Translations under genes and position numbers: made by a program
DNA from: JBMDXB01 sp048594975
GTDB taxonomy: Bacteria > Acidobacteriota > Vicinamibacteria > Vicinamibacterales > 2-12-FULL-66-21
Assembly: GCA_048594975.1 (NCBI GenBank)
Contig: JBMDXQ010000024.1
Location: 1 to 64,000, forward strand
Length of the DNA stretch: 64,000 nucleotides
Direction: 5' to 3'
Notes under the pieces: generated by a model
Told to the model about the DNA's origin: nothing
What the model saw: the letters and a program-made list of their open reading frames with translations, nothing else
Databases searched by the model: none
Part shown: positions 36,367-45,431 of the stretch, piece after piece
Layout of the letters: each line of letters opens with the position of its first letter
How positions within the stretch are numbered: the stretch's first letter is position 1

Positions 36367-38139
36367 TCACTCCGACCGTATCCGCAATTCCTTCAGCTGT
36401 CTTGGGTCCACCGGCGAAGGCGCGCCGGCCATCAGGTCCACGGCCTGCGCGGTCTTCGGGAAGGCGATAACATCGCGGATCGACGGCTCGCCGCAAAGGA
36501 TCGCAACGGTGCGATCGAGGCCGATGGCGATACCACCGTGCGGCGGCGTCCCGTACTCCAGCGCGTCCACGAAGAAGCCGAAGCGCAGCTTCGCCTCCTC
36601 GTCCGAGATCCCGAGCAGGCGGAAGATCAGCCGCTGCAGCTCCTGGTTGTGGATGCGGATGCTGCCGCCGGCGACCTCGCTGCCGTTCAGCACCAGGTCG
36701 TAGGCGCGCGCGCGGGCGCGGCCGGGGTCGGTTTCGAGCAGCGCGGCATCACTCTCGAGCGGGGACGTGAACGGGTGGTGCATGAACTCCCAGCGCTGCT
36801 CCTCCTTGAGCCACTCGAACATCGGGAAGTCGACGACCCACAGGAACCGGAAGTCGTCCGGCTTCAGCAGGTTCTCCTTCCGCGCCAGGTTCAATCGCAG
36901 CTGCCCCAGCAGCCGCGACGCCGCCTCGAGCGGGCCTGCCGCCATCACCAGCAGGTCGCCCGCGCCGGCACCTGCGAGCTCGAGCGATCGCCGGATGGCG
37001 GCCTCGCCGGCCGCCTTGAGCGCGGAGCTCTGGACTCCGCCGTCGGCGACACGCGCCCACACCAGCCCGTCGGCGCCGAGCTGACGCGCCTGCTCGACGA
37101 TCTCATCGACTTCGCGGCGCGAATAGCGCGCCGCGCCCGGCGCCACGAAGCCGCGCACGCCGCCGCCCTCTTCGATTGCCGCGCGAAACACGGCGAACGA
37201 CGAGTCGCCGAACGCCGGCGACACGTCCCGAATCTCCATGCCGCACCGCAGGTCCGGCTTGTCCGATCCGTACTTCGCGATCGCCTCGGCATAGGGCATG
37301 CGCAGGAACGGGCGTGGCGCGTCGTGGCCGATGAGCGCCATCAGACGCGCCATCAGCGGCTCGATCGTCGCGAAGACCAGCTCCTCGGTCGCGAACGACA
37401 TCTCGAGATCCACCTGCGTGAACTCCGGCTGCCGGTCGGCGCGCAGGTCCTCGTCGCGGAAACACTTCACGATCTGGAAGTAGCGGTCCATGCCGGCAAT
37501 CATCAGGATCTGCTTGAAGATCTGCGGCGACTGCGGCAACGCGTAGAACTCGCCGGGGTGGACGCGGCTCGGCACCAAATAGTCGCGCGCGCCCTCGGGC
37601 GTCGACTTGGTGAGCAGCGGCGTCTCGATCTCGAGAAAGCCCAGGTCGTCGAAGTACTTGCGGACTTCAAGCGCCACGCGGTGCCGCAGCGCGATGTTGC
37701 GCTGCATGCGGGCACGGCGCAGATCGAGGTAGCGGTATTTCAGGCGCACGTCTTCTGAGACGGGCGTCTCGTCCGCAACGGGAAACGGCGGCGTCTTCGC
37801 GACGTTGAGCAACCGGATCTCGGCCGCCGCGACCTCGACCTCGCCGGTCGGGATCTTCGGGTTCACCGACTCCGGCGTCCGCGCCTCCACCCGGCCGAGC
37901 ACCGCCACGACGTATTCGGGCCGCAGGCGCCGCGCCGCCGCCAGGATCGGCGCGTCGTCGCGCGTCACCACCTGCGTGATGCCGTGTCGGTCCCGCACGT
38001 CGACGAACAGCAGCGAGCCGAGGTCACGCACGCGGTGCACCCAGCCGAGAAGCACCACGTCCTTCCCGACGTGTGCGGCGGTGAGATCGCCGCAGGTGTG
38101 CGTGCGCGCCAGGCTCCCGAGTGGTTCGACGTCCGGCAT
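36367..38139 (-). CDS. aspS: Aspartyl-tRNA synthetase
   Basis: A 590-residue class IIb synthetase. The N-terminal OB-fold anticodon-binding domain is marked by THTCGDLTAAHVGKDVVLLGWVHRVRD. Motif 2 contains FRDEDLRADRQPEFTQ and motif 3 contains GIAIGLDRTVAILCG. The bacterial GAD insertion is present between residues about 290 and 420. The sequence is of the bacterial AspRS type and length is typical. Whether it is discriminating (Asp only) or also charges tRNA-Asn cannot be judged by eye. It follows hisS after 71 bases, which contain two small palindromes. Confidence 0.95.
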   Translation of the reverse strand: MPDVEPLGSLARTHTCGDLTAAHVGKDVVLLGWVHRVRDLGSLLFVDVRDRHGITQVVTRDDAPILAAARRLRPEYVVAVLGRVEARTPESVNPKIPTGEVEVAAAEIRLLNVAKTPPFPVADETPVSEDVRLKYRYLDLRRARMQRNIALRHRVALEVRKYFDDLGFLEIETPLLTKSTPEGARDYLVPSRVHPGEFYALPQSPQIFKQILMIAGMDRYFQIVKCFRDEDLRADRQPEFTQVDLEMSFATEELVFATIEPLMARLMALIGHDAPRPFLRMPYAEAIAKYGSDKPDLRCGMEIRDVSPAFGDSSFAVFRAAIEEGGGVRGFVAPGAARYSRREVDEIVEQARQLGADGLVWARVADGGVQSSALKAAGEAAIRRSLELAGAGAGDLLVMAAGPLEAASRLLGQLRLNLARKENLLKPDDFRFLWVVDFPMFEWLKEEQRWEFMHHPFTSPLESDAALLETDPGRARARAYDLVLNGSEVAGGSIRIHNQELQRLIFRLLGISDEEAKLRFGFFVDALEYGTPPHGGIAIGLDRTVAILCGEPSIRDVIAFPKTAQAVDLMAGAPSPVDPRQLKELRIRSE

Positions 38140-38160
38140 CTGTTCGTGTGCGTGTGAGGT

Positions 38161-38207
38161 TCCGCCCTGAAGGCGGACATCTGTGTCAACTTCCCGCCTG
38201 AAGGCGG
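38161..38207. repeat. Paired TCCGCC-loop-GGCGGA palindromes between hisS and aspS
   Basis: Two small hairpins lie 28 bases apart in the 71-base gap. TCCGCC/GGCGGA is at 38161-38166/38172-38177. CCGCC/GGCGG with a TGAA loop is at 38194-38198/38203-38207. On the minus strand the hisS stop TAG begins the phrase TAGCGTCCGCCTTCAGGCGG. The core CCGCCTTCAGGCGG recurs in intergenic DNA of related genomes, by recollection. It may be a REP-like element or a weak terminator. Confidence 0.6.
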
Positions 38208-38210
38208 ACG

Positions 38211-39518
38211 CTACAGGGACTGTTTCAGTGTCCTGGCGACGTCCGCACGAGGGAGGAGCTGCTGCTCTCCGGTCGACAGGTTCTTAATCGTAACCCGGCC
38301 GGCTGCCAGTTCGTCCGCACCCATGATCGCGGCGAACGGGATGCCGTTGCCGCCCGCATACTTCAGTTGCTTTCCCAGCTTGTCGGGCTCCGGATAGACC
38401 TCGACGCGCAGCCCCGCGGCGCGCAGTTCTCCGGCGAGGCGCAGACCGTGTTCGATCGGCTGCCCTTCGAACAACGTCACGAACAGGTCGGCGGACGGTT
38501 TCTGCACGCCAGCCGGGAACATGTGGCGCTCCGCCATGACCACGAGGATGCGCTCGAGTCCGAGCGAGAAGCCGCACGCCGGAATGTCCTCGCCGCTGAA
38601 CATCCCGATCAGCCCGTCGTAGCGGCCGCCGCCGCCGAGCGAGCCCGCCAGGTCCGGGACCGTGACTTCCATGATCGCCCCGGTGTAGTACGAGAGGCCG
38701 CGCGCCAGACGCGGCGTGAACCGGACGCGGTCACGCGCCGACGTCGCCTCGGCGAGCGTCATGATCTCGGTGATGTTGCGGCGGGCCTCGGCGCCAGCCG
38801 GGTGGGCGGTGACCAGGGCGTCGAATGCGCTCGGATCCTCGAAGGCATGGAGGCAGACGTCGCAGCTCCGCTCGGGAATGCCGCGGTCGACGAGCTCCGC
38901 CCGGACCCCGTCGCGGCCGATCTTGTCCAGCTTGTCGATCGCGACCAGCGCCTGGGGTTGGAGGCCTGGCTCGACGCCCGCCTGCTGCAGCATCGCCGTG
39001 AGCAGCCAACGGTGATTCAGCTGGATGGTGAAGTCTGCGAATCCCAGCGCCTGCAGTACGTCGCTCACTGCAGCCAGCATCTCGGCTTCGACGACCGGAG
39101 ATGTCGATCCGATCGAGTCGACGTCACATTGGTAGAACTCCCGGAAGCGCCCGCGCGCCGGCCGATCCGCCCGCCACACCGGTTGAATCTGATAGCGCTT
39201 GAAAAACTTCGGCAGGCTGCCGCGGTGCTCCGCGACCACGCGCGCGAGCGGCACCGTCAGGTCGTAGCGCAGCGCCAGGTCGGTCTCGCCGGACGCCTCG
39301 TGCTCGCCGCGGCGCAGCACCTTGAAGATCAGCTTGTTGCCCTCCTCGCCGTACTTGCCGGTCAGCGTCTCGATGTTCTCCAGCGCCGGCGTCTCGAGCG
39401 GCTCGAAGCCGTAGCGCCGGTAGACGTCGGCGACCACGCCGATCACGTGCTCGCGCCGGCGAACGTCGTCGGGGAGGAAGTCACGCATGCCCCGGGCGGG
39501 GCGGATGTGGACGGGCAT
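38211..39518 (-). CDS. hisS: Histidyl-tRNA synthetase
   Basis: A 435-residue class II synthetase. The ATG at 39518 begins MPVHIRPARGMRDFLPDDV. Motif 2 is in VWRADRPARGRFREFYQCDVD, the histidine-specific motif LARGLSYYTGAIME is near residue 275, and motif 3 GGGGRYDGLIG with GFSLGLERI follows. A C-terminal anticodon-binding domain is complete. Length is typical. Its start overlaps the stop of the carbonic-anhydrase-like gene by one base (TAATG), so they are coupled. hisS-aspS order is common. Confidence 0.95.
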   Translation of the reverse strand: MPVHIRPARGMRDFLPDDVRRREHVIGVVADVYRRYGFEPLETPALENIETLTGKYGEEGNKLIFKVLRRGEHEASGETDLALRYDLTVPLARVVAEHRGSLPKFFKRYQIQPVWRADRPARGRFREFYQCDVDSIGSTSPVVEAEMLAAVSDVLQALGFADFTIQLNHRWLLTAMLQQAGVEPGLQPQALVAIDKLDKIGRDGVRAELVDRGIPERSCDVCLHAFEDPSAFDALVTAHPAGAEARRNITEIMTLAEATSARDRVRFTPRLARGLSYYTGAIMEVTVPDLAGSLGGGGRYDGLIGMFSGEDIPACGFSLGLERILVVMAERHMFPAGVQKPSADLFVTLFEGQPIEHGLRLAGELRAAGLRVEVYPEPDKLGKQLKYAGGNGIPFAAIMGADELAAGRVTIKNLSTGEQQLLPRADVARTLKQSL

Positions 39519-40075
39519 TACCGGTCCGGCGTCATGTAGTCGAGGCGGTAGCCGACGTACCGTTCGGCGTAGCCGCGGATCGATGCGATCTCCTGCTCGG
39601 TCAACCGGCGCCGCACCGTTCCCGGGCTGCCCATCACCAGCGACCCGGGCGGAACCTCCGTTCCCTCGGACAGGAGCGTGCCGGCGGCGACAATCGACCC
39701 GGCGCCGACCACCACGCCGTTGAGCAGGATGGCGCCCATGCCGACGAGCACGCGGTCCTCGAGCGTGCACCCGTGCACGACGACCGCGTGGCCGATCGTG
39801 ACCTCGTCGCCGATAGTGGTCGGGTGGGTGCCGCGCATCACGTGCACGATGGTGCCGTCCTGGAGGTTGCTGCGCGCGCCGATGCGGATACGGTGCACGT
39901 CGCCGCGGATGACGACGTTCATCCAGACGCTGCTCTCGGGCCCGACGTGCACGTCGCCGATGACCTGCGCGCTCGCGTCGATGTACGCGGAGGGATGGAC
40001 GCTCGGCAGCACGCCGCGATAGGGACGGAGCACCCGAAAATCATAGCGTGTTTTCGCGCAGTCATTGTCCGGCAC
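39518..40075 (-). CDS. Gamma carbonic anhydrase family protein
   Basis: A 185-residue protein made of hexapeptide repeats forming a left-handed beta-helix. The metal-binding histidines typical of the gamma class are visible: VIRGDVHRIRIGARSNLQDGTIVHV (including the first His) and the TIGDEVTIGHAVVVHGCTLED stretch with two more. Members are carbonic anhydrases or, more often, acyltransferase-like relatives such as PaaY and YrdA. The N-terminus MPDNDCAKTRYDFRVLRPYRG is of the family's usual size. It heads the hisS-aspS unit. Confidence 0.85.
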   Translation of the reverse strand: MPDNDCAKTRYDFRVLRPYRGVLPSVHPSAYIDASAQVIGDVHVGPESSVWMNVVIRGDVHRIRIGARSNLQDGTIVHVMRGTHPTTIGDEVTIGHAVVVHGCTLEDRVLVGMGAILLNGVVVGAGSIVAAGTLLSEGTEVPPGSLVMGSPGTVRRRLTEQEIASIRGYAERYVGYRLDYMTPDR

Positions 40076-40136
40076 GACGCGTGGCCACGGCGGCCTGCTG
40101 CCGGAGTTCGAAGGGGCGAAGCCGCGCTGTCACTCC

Positions 40137-41741
40137 TTACTTGACCGTCGGGTACTTGATCCCCAGCTGCTCCAGATAGGTCCGGTAGCGCGACGGGGCG
40201 TAGTAGTACTTCTTCATCTGCGGCCGGTACTTCTCCATGATCGCCCGATTCAGGTCGATCGCGGGCTTGTCCTGCGGCCGGATGAGCGGTTCGTACTTCT
40301 GGTCCTTGGTCTGCACGTTCTGGAAGTAGTCCCACGCCTGCTGAACCAGCTCCGGCTTGAGCAACAGGTCGATCATCGTCATCGCCTGCACCTTCGCGCC
40401 CGCCGTCACGCCCTTGTGGGCGATGGGCGTGGCCATCGCCACCGCGTTCGCCCAGTGGTGCCCGGGGAGGCCTGGGATATTCGACGGGTAGCGGAGGGTG
40501 ATGGTCGGCACGTTCCACGAGATGTCGCCGATGTCGTCCGAACCGCCGCCGCGGTTGTCGCGGACCGGGCCGGGCAGCGACTCGCCGATCTTCGTCGTCA
40601 GCCCCTGCTCGCGTGCGCCGAGCTCTTGCTGCAGCGCCGTGGCGAGCGCCTGGTCAGCCTCGCTCCACTCCGGCATGCCAACCTTCTGGATGTTCGCCCA
40701 GGCCGCCTCGGCCACCACCTTGTTCATGTGCTGCGGCCAGGCGCTGCCGAGCACGCGCGTGCCGGCGAGCTCGGTGCCAGTCATCATCGCCGCGCCGCGA
40801 GCCAGCGTGTCGCCAATTTCCCAGAGCTCCTTGATGCGCGGATAGGTGGTCTGGCGGAAGTAGTACCAGACCGACGCCGTCCGCGGCACCACGTTCGGCT
40901 GATCGCCGCCGTTGGTGACCACGTAATGCGACCGGTGCTCGAGCGGCAGGTGCTCCCGGCGGTAGTTCCACGCGATGTTCATCAGCTCGACGGCGTCGAG
41001 GGCGCTGCGCCCGCGCCACGGCGAGCCGGCCGAGTGCGCGGTCTGTCCCTTGAAGGCGTACTCCACCGAGACGAGGCCGGTCCCCTCACGGTCGCCCCAG
41101 TTCACCCCGAGCTCGTTGGCGACATGGGTGAAGAGCGCGACGTCCACGTCCTTGAAGTACCCGCCGCGCACGAAGTACGCCTTCGTGCCGACCAGCTCCT
41201 CGGCGGTGCCCGGCCAGACCCGAATCGTGCCCGGCAGCTTCTCGCGTTCCATGATCTTCTTCACGGCGAGTGCGGCGGTGATGTTGAGCGGGACGCCCGA
41301 GTTGTGCCCTTCACCGTGCCCGGGCGCGCCCTCGACGAGCGGGTCGAGGTAGGCAACGCCGGGCTTCTGCGAGGCCTGGGGGATCCCGTCAATGTCCGAG
41401 CCGAGCGCGATCACCGGTCTCCCGGATCCCCACGACGCCATGAAGGCGGTCGGGATGCCGGCAATCCCCTCCTCCACGGTGAAGCCGTTCTGCTTCAGGA
41501 CGTTGACAAGGTAGCGATAGGTCTCGAACTCCTGGAAGCCGAGCTCGCCGAAGCTGAACACGGAGTCGACCATCTGCTGGCTGAACTCCTTCATCGCCTC
41601 GACGCTGGCCGCCGCCTCCTGCTTCAGCCGGTCGATCCGCGTGTCCCCGCCGGCCGGCGCCGCCGGCCGCTGGCCGTGCGCGATTGGCGCCGCGAGCAGC
41701 GCGATGGCGGCAACCACAACGAGCGACGTCCGTCGATTCAT
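40137..41741 (-). CDS. Secreted M20-family amidohydrolase (AbgB/p-aminobenzoyl-glutamate hydrolase-like)
   Basis: A 534-residue metal-dependent hydrolase. The ATG at 41741 gives a signal peptide (residues 1-23, ending AHGQ). Motifs of the M20 dimetal centre are seen as ALGSDIDGIPQ, GHGEGHNSG and GTAEELVGTKAYFV. A dimerisation domain follows (VEYAFKGQTAHSAGSPWRGRSALDAVELMN). The C-terminal half has SDDIGDISWNVPTI, typical of the amidohydrolase subgroup. The substrate is probably an N-acyl amino acid or folate fragment in the periplasm. It is transcribed divergently from moaA. Confidence 0.88.
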   Translation of the reverse strand: MNRRTSLVVVAAIALLAAPIAHGQRPAAPAGGDTRIDRLKQEAAASVEAMKEFSQQMVDSVFSFGELGFQEFETYRYLVNVLKQNGFTVEEGIAGIPTAFMASWGSGRPVIALGSDIDGIPQASQKPGVAYLDPLVEGAPGHGEGHNSGVPLNITAALAVKKIMEREKLPGTIRVWPGTAEELVGTKAYFVRGGYFKDVDVALFTHVANELGVNWGDREGTGLVSVEYAFKGQTAHSAGSPWRGRSALDAVELMNIAWNYRREHLPLEHRSHYVVTNGGDQPNVVPRTASVWYYFRQTTYPRIKELWEIGDTLARGAAMMTGTELAGTRVLGSAWPQHMNKVVAEAAWANIQKVGMPEWSEADQALATALQQELGAREQGLTTKIGESLPGPVRDNRGGGSDDIGDISWNVPTITLRYPSNIPGLPGHHWANAVAMATPIAHKGVTAGAKVQAMTMIDLLLKPELVQQAWDYFQNVQTKDQKYEPLIRPQDKPAIDLNRAIMEKYRPQMKKYYYAPSRYRTYLEQLGIKYPTVK

Positions 41742-41774
41742 GTGTCCTCCGGTGCGCAAGAAGATAACAGAATC

Positions 41775-41890
41775 AAGCCGTTGCGATTGACCGATTGAGC
41801 CATCGGGCTCGAGCCGTTGAGCCGACGACCCGTGCACTCGAGGTCGCCGCGCAGCCTCAATCGCTCGATGGCACAATCACGCAACGGCCT
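41775..41890. repeat. CGATTGAG/CCGTTGAG short repeats in inverted pair (locus E)
   Basis: The divergent promoter region between the amidohydrolase gene and moaA contains seven- to nine-base units such as CGATTGA, CCGATTGAG and CCGTTGAG on the left. Complements are on the right (CCTCAATCG, CACAATCACG). A nine-base perfect arm, GCCGTTGCG at 41777-41785, pairs with CGCAACGGC at 41880-41888. Less regular than loci A-C. Confidence 0.55.
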
Positions 41891-41939
41891 GATCGCAATG
41901 GGTGTTTTGTCCGTGTGCTCTGTCATAATCGGATCGTCG

Positions 41940-42962
41940 ATGCCGCTCGTCGACCGCTACGATCGGCCGCTGCGCAGTCTTCGGGTGTCGGTCACCGACC
42001 GCTGCAACCTGCGCTGCCAGTACTGCATGCCCGAGCCGGACTATGTCTGGCTGCCGCGGCAGAGCATTCTCACGTACGAGGAGACCGCGACGATCGTCGA
42101 CGCGTTTACCGCCCTGGGAGTGGACCGCGTGCGCATCACCGGCGGCGAACCGCTGCTCCGTCGCGACCTGCCCGTGCTGATCGAGGCACTCGCCGCCCGC
42201 CCGGCGATTGCCGACCTGGCGTTGACGACCAACGGCGTCCTGCTCGTCGGCCAGGCGGCGACGCTGCGCCGCGCCGGCCTGCATCGGATCACGATCAGCC
42301 TGGACACGCTCGATCCCGGACGGTTCCGTGCGCTCACGCGATCCGGGGATCACGCGGCAGTGCTGGCGGGCATCGATGCCGCCGCGTCAGCCGGTTTCAC
42401 GTCCGTGAAACTCGACACGGTGGTCATCCGCGGCGTCAACCACGACGAGATCGTGGCGATCCTCGAGTACGCCCGGCGCGTCGGCGCCGAGGCGCGGTTC
42501 ATCGAGTACATGGACGTCGGCGGCGCCACCCGCTGGACTCCCGACGCCGTGGTCGGCCGCCGCGAGATCCTCGCAGTGCTGCGTGCGCACTACGGTGCGG
42601 TCGCGCCGCTCGACGAGGTCACGTCGGCGCCGGCCGACCGCTTCGTCCTGCCGGACGGCACGGTGTTCGGCATCATCTCGTCCACCACCGAGCCGTTCTG
42701 CTCCGAGTGCGATCGCAGCCGCCTCACCGCCGACGGCATGTGGCTGCTGTGTCTCTATGCCACCGCCGGGACCGACCTGCGCCGCCCGCTCCGGGCGGGT
42801 GCGACCCGCGAGGACCTGGTCGGCCTGCTCACCGCGGTGTGGTCGCAGCGGGCCGACCGCGGCGCCGAGGAGCGGCTGGGGATGGACCGGCAGGCGGCGC
42901 TCATCCCGCTGCGCACGCTGAAGAAGGACGCGCACCTCGAGATGCACACGCGCGGCGGCTAG
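41940..42962 (+). CDS. moaA: GTP 3',8-cyclase MoaA
   Basis: A 340-residue radical-SAM enzyme that starts molybdenum-cofactor synthesis. The ATG at 41940 begins MPLVDRYDRPLRSLRVSVTDR. The radical-SAM cluster motif is CNLRCQYC near residue 23. The second cluster cysteines are in FCSECDRSRLTADGMWLLCLY near residues 247-267. The ITGGEPLLRRDL motif is complete. The protein ends TRGG, the C-terminal double glycine known to be needed for activity of this family. No other Mo-cofactor gene is in the window. Confidence 0.95.
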   Translation: MPLVDRYDRPLRSLRVSVTDRCNLRCQYCMPEPDYVWLPRQSILTYEETATIVDAFTALGVDRVRITGGEPLLRRDLPVLIEALAARPAIADLALTTNGVLLVGQAATLRRAGLHRITISLDTLDPGRFRALTRSGDHAAVLAGIDAAASAGFTSVKLDTVVIRGVNHDEIVAILEYARRVGAEARFIEYMDVGGATRWTPDAVVGRREILAVLRAHYGAVAPLDEVTSAPADRFVLPDGTVFGIISSTTEPFCSECDRSRLTADGMWLLCLYATAGTDLRRPLRAGATREDLVGLLTAVWSQRADRGAEERLGMDRQAALIPLRTLKKDAHLEMHTRGG

Positions 42963-43022
42963 TCCCCGGGAACAGGCGAGATCAGATCGCGCGGGAGTCG
43001 AGGCGAGGAAGATGCTCGTCTA

Positions 43023-43046
43023 CCGCTGACCTGAAGCAGGTCGCGG
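43023..43046. terminator. Hairpin between convergent moaA and HtrA-like genes
   Basis: GACCTG at 43028-43033 pairs with CAGGTC at 43037-43042 around AAG, and flanking CCGC and GCGG extend the stem with one bulged base. It lies in the 160-base gap between convergent genes. No T-run is present. Confidence 0.45.
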
Positions 43047-43122
43047 TGGGATTCCCCGCGAGGAAGGATCAGAGAGCTCCTGTGAAGGGCGACCCACGCG
43101 CAGGTCGGACCGTCGGTGGGGC

Positions 43123-44541
43123 CTACCGCTGCCGCCGGAAGGCCAGGTAGAACAGCGACCCCTCCCGCTCCATTTGCAGGACAACCGCGCCGCCGATCTT
43201 GACCGCGTCGAGCGCCGTCTGCAGCGCCGCGATGTTGCGCACGTCCTTGCCGTTGATCGCGTGAATCACATCGCCGGCCGCCAGCGACCCCTGCTGCGAG
43301 TACGGCGCCTCGGGCGTCGGCCGCACCACCACCACGCCGGTCGTGCTGCGCAGCGGACCCACGAGCTGCGCGATATCGGCAGACAAGTCGAGGGCGATGA
43401 TCCCGAGCGTGTCCACCTCCTGCTTCCCCGCGATGATGGCGGCGAGGCGCGCCGCATGATCCTCGCGCTCGACGACCGCGACCTTGACGGTGTGCGTCTG
43501 GTCGCCGCGGCGCACGTCCAGCGACACCTGCGCGCCCACCCCGTGCGTGTACACGTTGATGCGGAACTGGCGGCCGTTCTCCATCGGCTTGCCGTCGAGC
43601 GACAGGACGATGTCGCCGGCGCGCAGTCCGGCCCGGCCGGCGGGGCCGTCCGGCTGCACGTCGCCGAGGATCACGCCCGCGTCCCCGGCGAGGCCGAGTC
43701 CCTCGGCGATCACCGGCGTCACCGTCTGCGCCGACACGCCGATCTCGCCGCGCCGCACGCGGCCGTACTCGCGGATCTGCCGGAAGACGTTGCGCACGAT
43801 GTTGCTCGGCGCCGCGAACCCGATGCCCTCGTTGCCGCCCGACTGGGTGTAGATCAGCGTGCTCACGCCGACCAGCCTGCCGTCGATGTCGACCAGCGCG
43901 CCGCCGCTGTTGCCCGGGTTGATCGGCGCGTCGGTCTGCACGTAGATCATCGGGTCTTCAGGAGTCAGCTGGCGCGCCACCGCGCTCACCACGCCCATCG
44001 TCACTGACGATTCCAGGCCGAGCGGGCTGCCGAAGGCGAGCACGAGCTGCCCCGGCCGGAGAGAGTCCGAGTCGCCGAACGGCAGCACCGGCAAACCGCT
44101 CGCCTCCACCTTAATGACGGCGATGTCCGTCTCGCGATCGATGGCGACGACCTGGGCGCCGACCACCCGCCCGCGGCGCTTGAGGATCGACTTGCCGGAC
44201 GGCATGCCGCTCGCGGCGAGCGGCAGCTCCACCTCCAGGCGCGTCGCGTTCTCGATCACGTGGGCGTTGGTGACGATGTAGCCGTCGGGATCGACGATGA
44301 CGCCGGAGCCGCTCGAGCGCTCGAGCACCGGCTCGCCGCGCGCCGCCGGATCCTCGTCGTCGCGGAGCCCGTACCCGGTGACGAAGATCTGGACGACGCA
44401 CGGGCTGACCCGGGCGGCAAGCTCCTGGAGCGATTGCGAGAAGTCGGCGAGCGCCGGCGTGGCGCGCGACTGCGCCATCGCGTCGGCGACGCAGGCGAGC
44501 GTGAGGACGAGCGTCAGGAACCGCGGCAACCACAGAATCAT
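43123..44541 (-). CDS. HtrA/DegP-type serine protease with two PDZ domains
   Basis: A 472-residue periplasmic protease-chaperone. The ATG at 44541 gives a signal peptide (MILWLPRFLTLVLTLACVADAMA); the upstream codons are only repeat array. The S1C triad is His in GYIVTNAHV near residue 92, Asp in DRETDIAVIKV near 140 and Ser in INPGNSGGALVD near 215. Two PDZ domains follow (residues about 265-365 and 375-470), the first with GDVQPDGPAGRAGLRAGDIVL. It cleaves or refolds damaged envelope proteins. It is transcribed away from the SDR gene with locus F between. Confidence 0.92.
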   Translation of the reverse strand: MILWLPRFLTLVLTLACVADAMAQSRATPALADFSQSLQELAARVSPCVVQIFVTGYGLRDDEDPAARGEPVLERSSGSGVIVDPDGYIVTNAHVIENATRLEVELPLAASGMPSGKSILKRRGRVVGAQVVAIDRETDIAVIKVEASGLPVLPFGDSDSLRPGQLVLAFGSPLGLESSVTMGVVSAVARQLTPEDPMIYVQTDAPINPGNSGGALVDIDGRLVGVSTLIYTQSGGNEGIGFAAPSNIVRNVFRQIREYGRVRRGEIGVSAQTVTPVIAEGLGLAGDAGVILGDVQPDGPAGRAGLRAGDIVLSLDGKPMENGRQFRINVYTHGVGAQVSLDVRRGDQTHTVKVAVVEREDHAARLAAIIAGKQEVDTLGIIALDLSADIAQLVGPLRSTTGVVVVRPTPEAPYSQQGSLAAGDVIHAINGKDVRNIAALQTALDAVKIGGAVVLQMEREGSLFYLAFRRQR

Positions 44542-44553
44542 GCCGCGCACGTT

Positions 44554-44609
44554 ACCACTTACCAGTTGCCGGTTGCCAGTTACCAGCTGCCAGTTTCCAG
44601 CTGCCAACG
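44554..44609. repeat. CCAGTTG-type heptamer array (locus F)
   Basis: Eight consecutive seven-base units in perfect register (ACCAGTT, GCCGGTT, GCCAGTT, ACCAGCT, TCCAGCT and similar) lie in the divergent promoter region between the HtrA-like and SDR genes. No complementary partner array is seen here, unlike loci A-C. Confidence 0.85.
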
Positions 44610-44663
44610 ATCACTGAACCGACCAGCGCAGCACGTATAGTAGGTCGCGAAGGATCGACGACG

Positions 44664-45431
44664 ATGAGCACGGGAACGTTCGACGGCAAGGTGGCGGTGA
44701 TCACGGGAGGCGGGAGCGGCATCGGGCGCGCGGCCGTCGTCGAGCTCGCGCGCCGCGGCGCCAGTGTTGCGGTCGCGTATCGCAGAAGCCGCGACGGGGC
44801 CGAGGCCGTCGTCCGCGAGCTGAGCGCGACCGGGTGCATCGCCGGGGCGTTCCCGTGCGACGTCAGCAACGCCGCGGACGTCCGCGCGATGTTCGCACAC
44901 CTCGAGTCGCGGTTCGGCCGCGTCGACATCCTGGTGAACAACGCGGGGGATCTCATCGAGCGGCGCTGGCTGGTCGAGATGAGCGAGGCGCTGTATCGCG
45001 AGGTGATGGACGTCAACGTTCTCGGCACGCTCCTCTGCAGCCAGGCCGTGGTCGACGGCATGAAGTCGCGCCGGTCGGGCGCGATCGTCAACATGTCGTC
45101 AATCGCCGCGCACAACGGCGGCGGCCCCGGCGCGTTCGTCTACGCGGCGTCGAAGGCTGCGGTCATCGCGATGAGCAAGGGGATGGCGCGGGAGCTCGCG
45201 CCGCACGGCATCCGCGTGAACTGCGTCGCTCCCGGGCTCATCGGCGGCACGCGCTTCCATCCGCGCTTCACGACGCCCGAGGCGTTTGCCGCCGCCGAAA
45301 AGACGATCCCCCTGGGCCGCGCCGGCACGCCGGAAGAGGTTGCCCGCGTGATCGCGTTTCTCGCCAGCGACGATGCCGCGTATGTCGTCGGCGAGACCAT
45401 CGACATCAACGGCGGCATGCTAATGCGGTGA
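44664..45431 (+). CDS. SDR-family NAD(P)-dependent oxidoreductase
   Basis: A 255-residue classical short-chain dehydrogenase. The cofactor motif is TGGGSGIG near residue 15, then NNAG near 92. The catalytic triad is visible as Ser in VNMSSIAA near 143 and Tyr/Lys in FVYAASKAAVIA near residues 158-162. The C-terminus GETIDINGGMLMR is typical of FabG-like enzymes. The substrate is unknown. Its last 12 bases overlap the end of the convergent phosphoesterase gene. Confidence 0.9.
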   Translation: MSTGTFDGKVAVITGGGSGIGRAAVVELARRGASVAVAYRRSRDGAEAVVRELSATGCIAGAFPCDVSNAADVRAMFAHLESRFGRVDILVNNAGDLIERRWLVEMSEALYREVMDVNVLGTLLCSQAVVDGMKSRRSGAIVNMSSIAAHNGGGPGAFVYAASKAAVIAMSKGMARELAPHGIRVNCVAPGLIGGTRFHPRFTTPEAFAAAEKTIPLGRAGTPEEVARVIAFLASDDAAYVVGETIDINGGMLMR

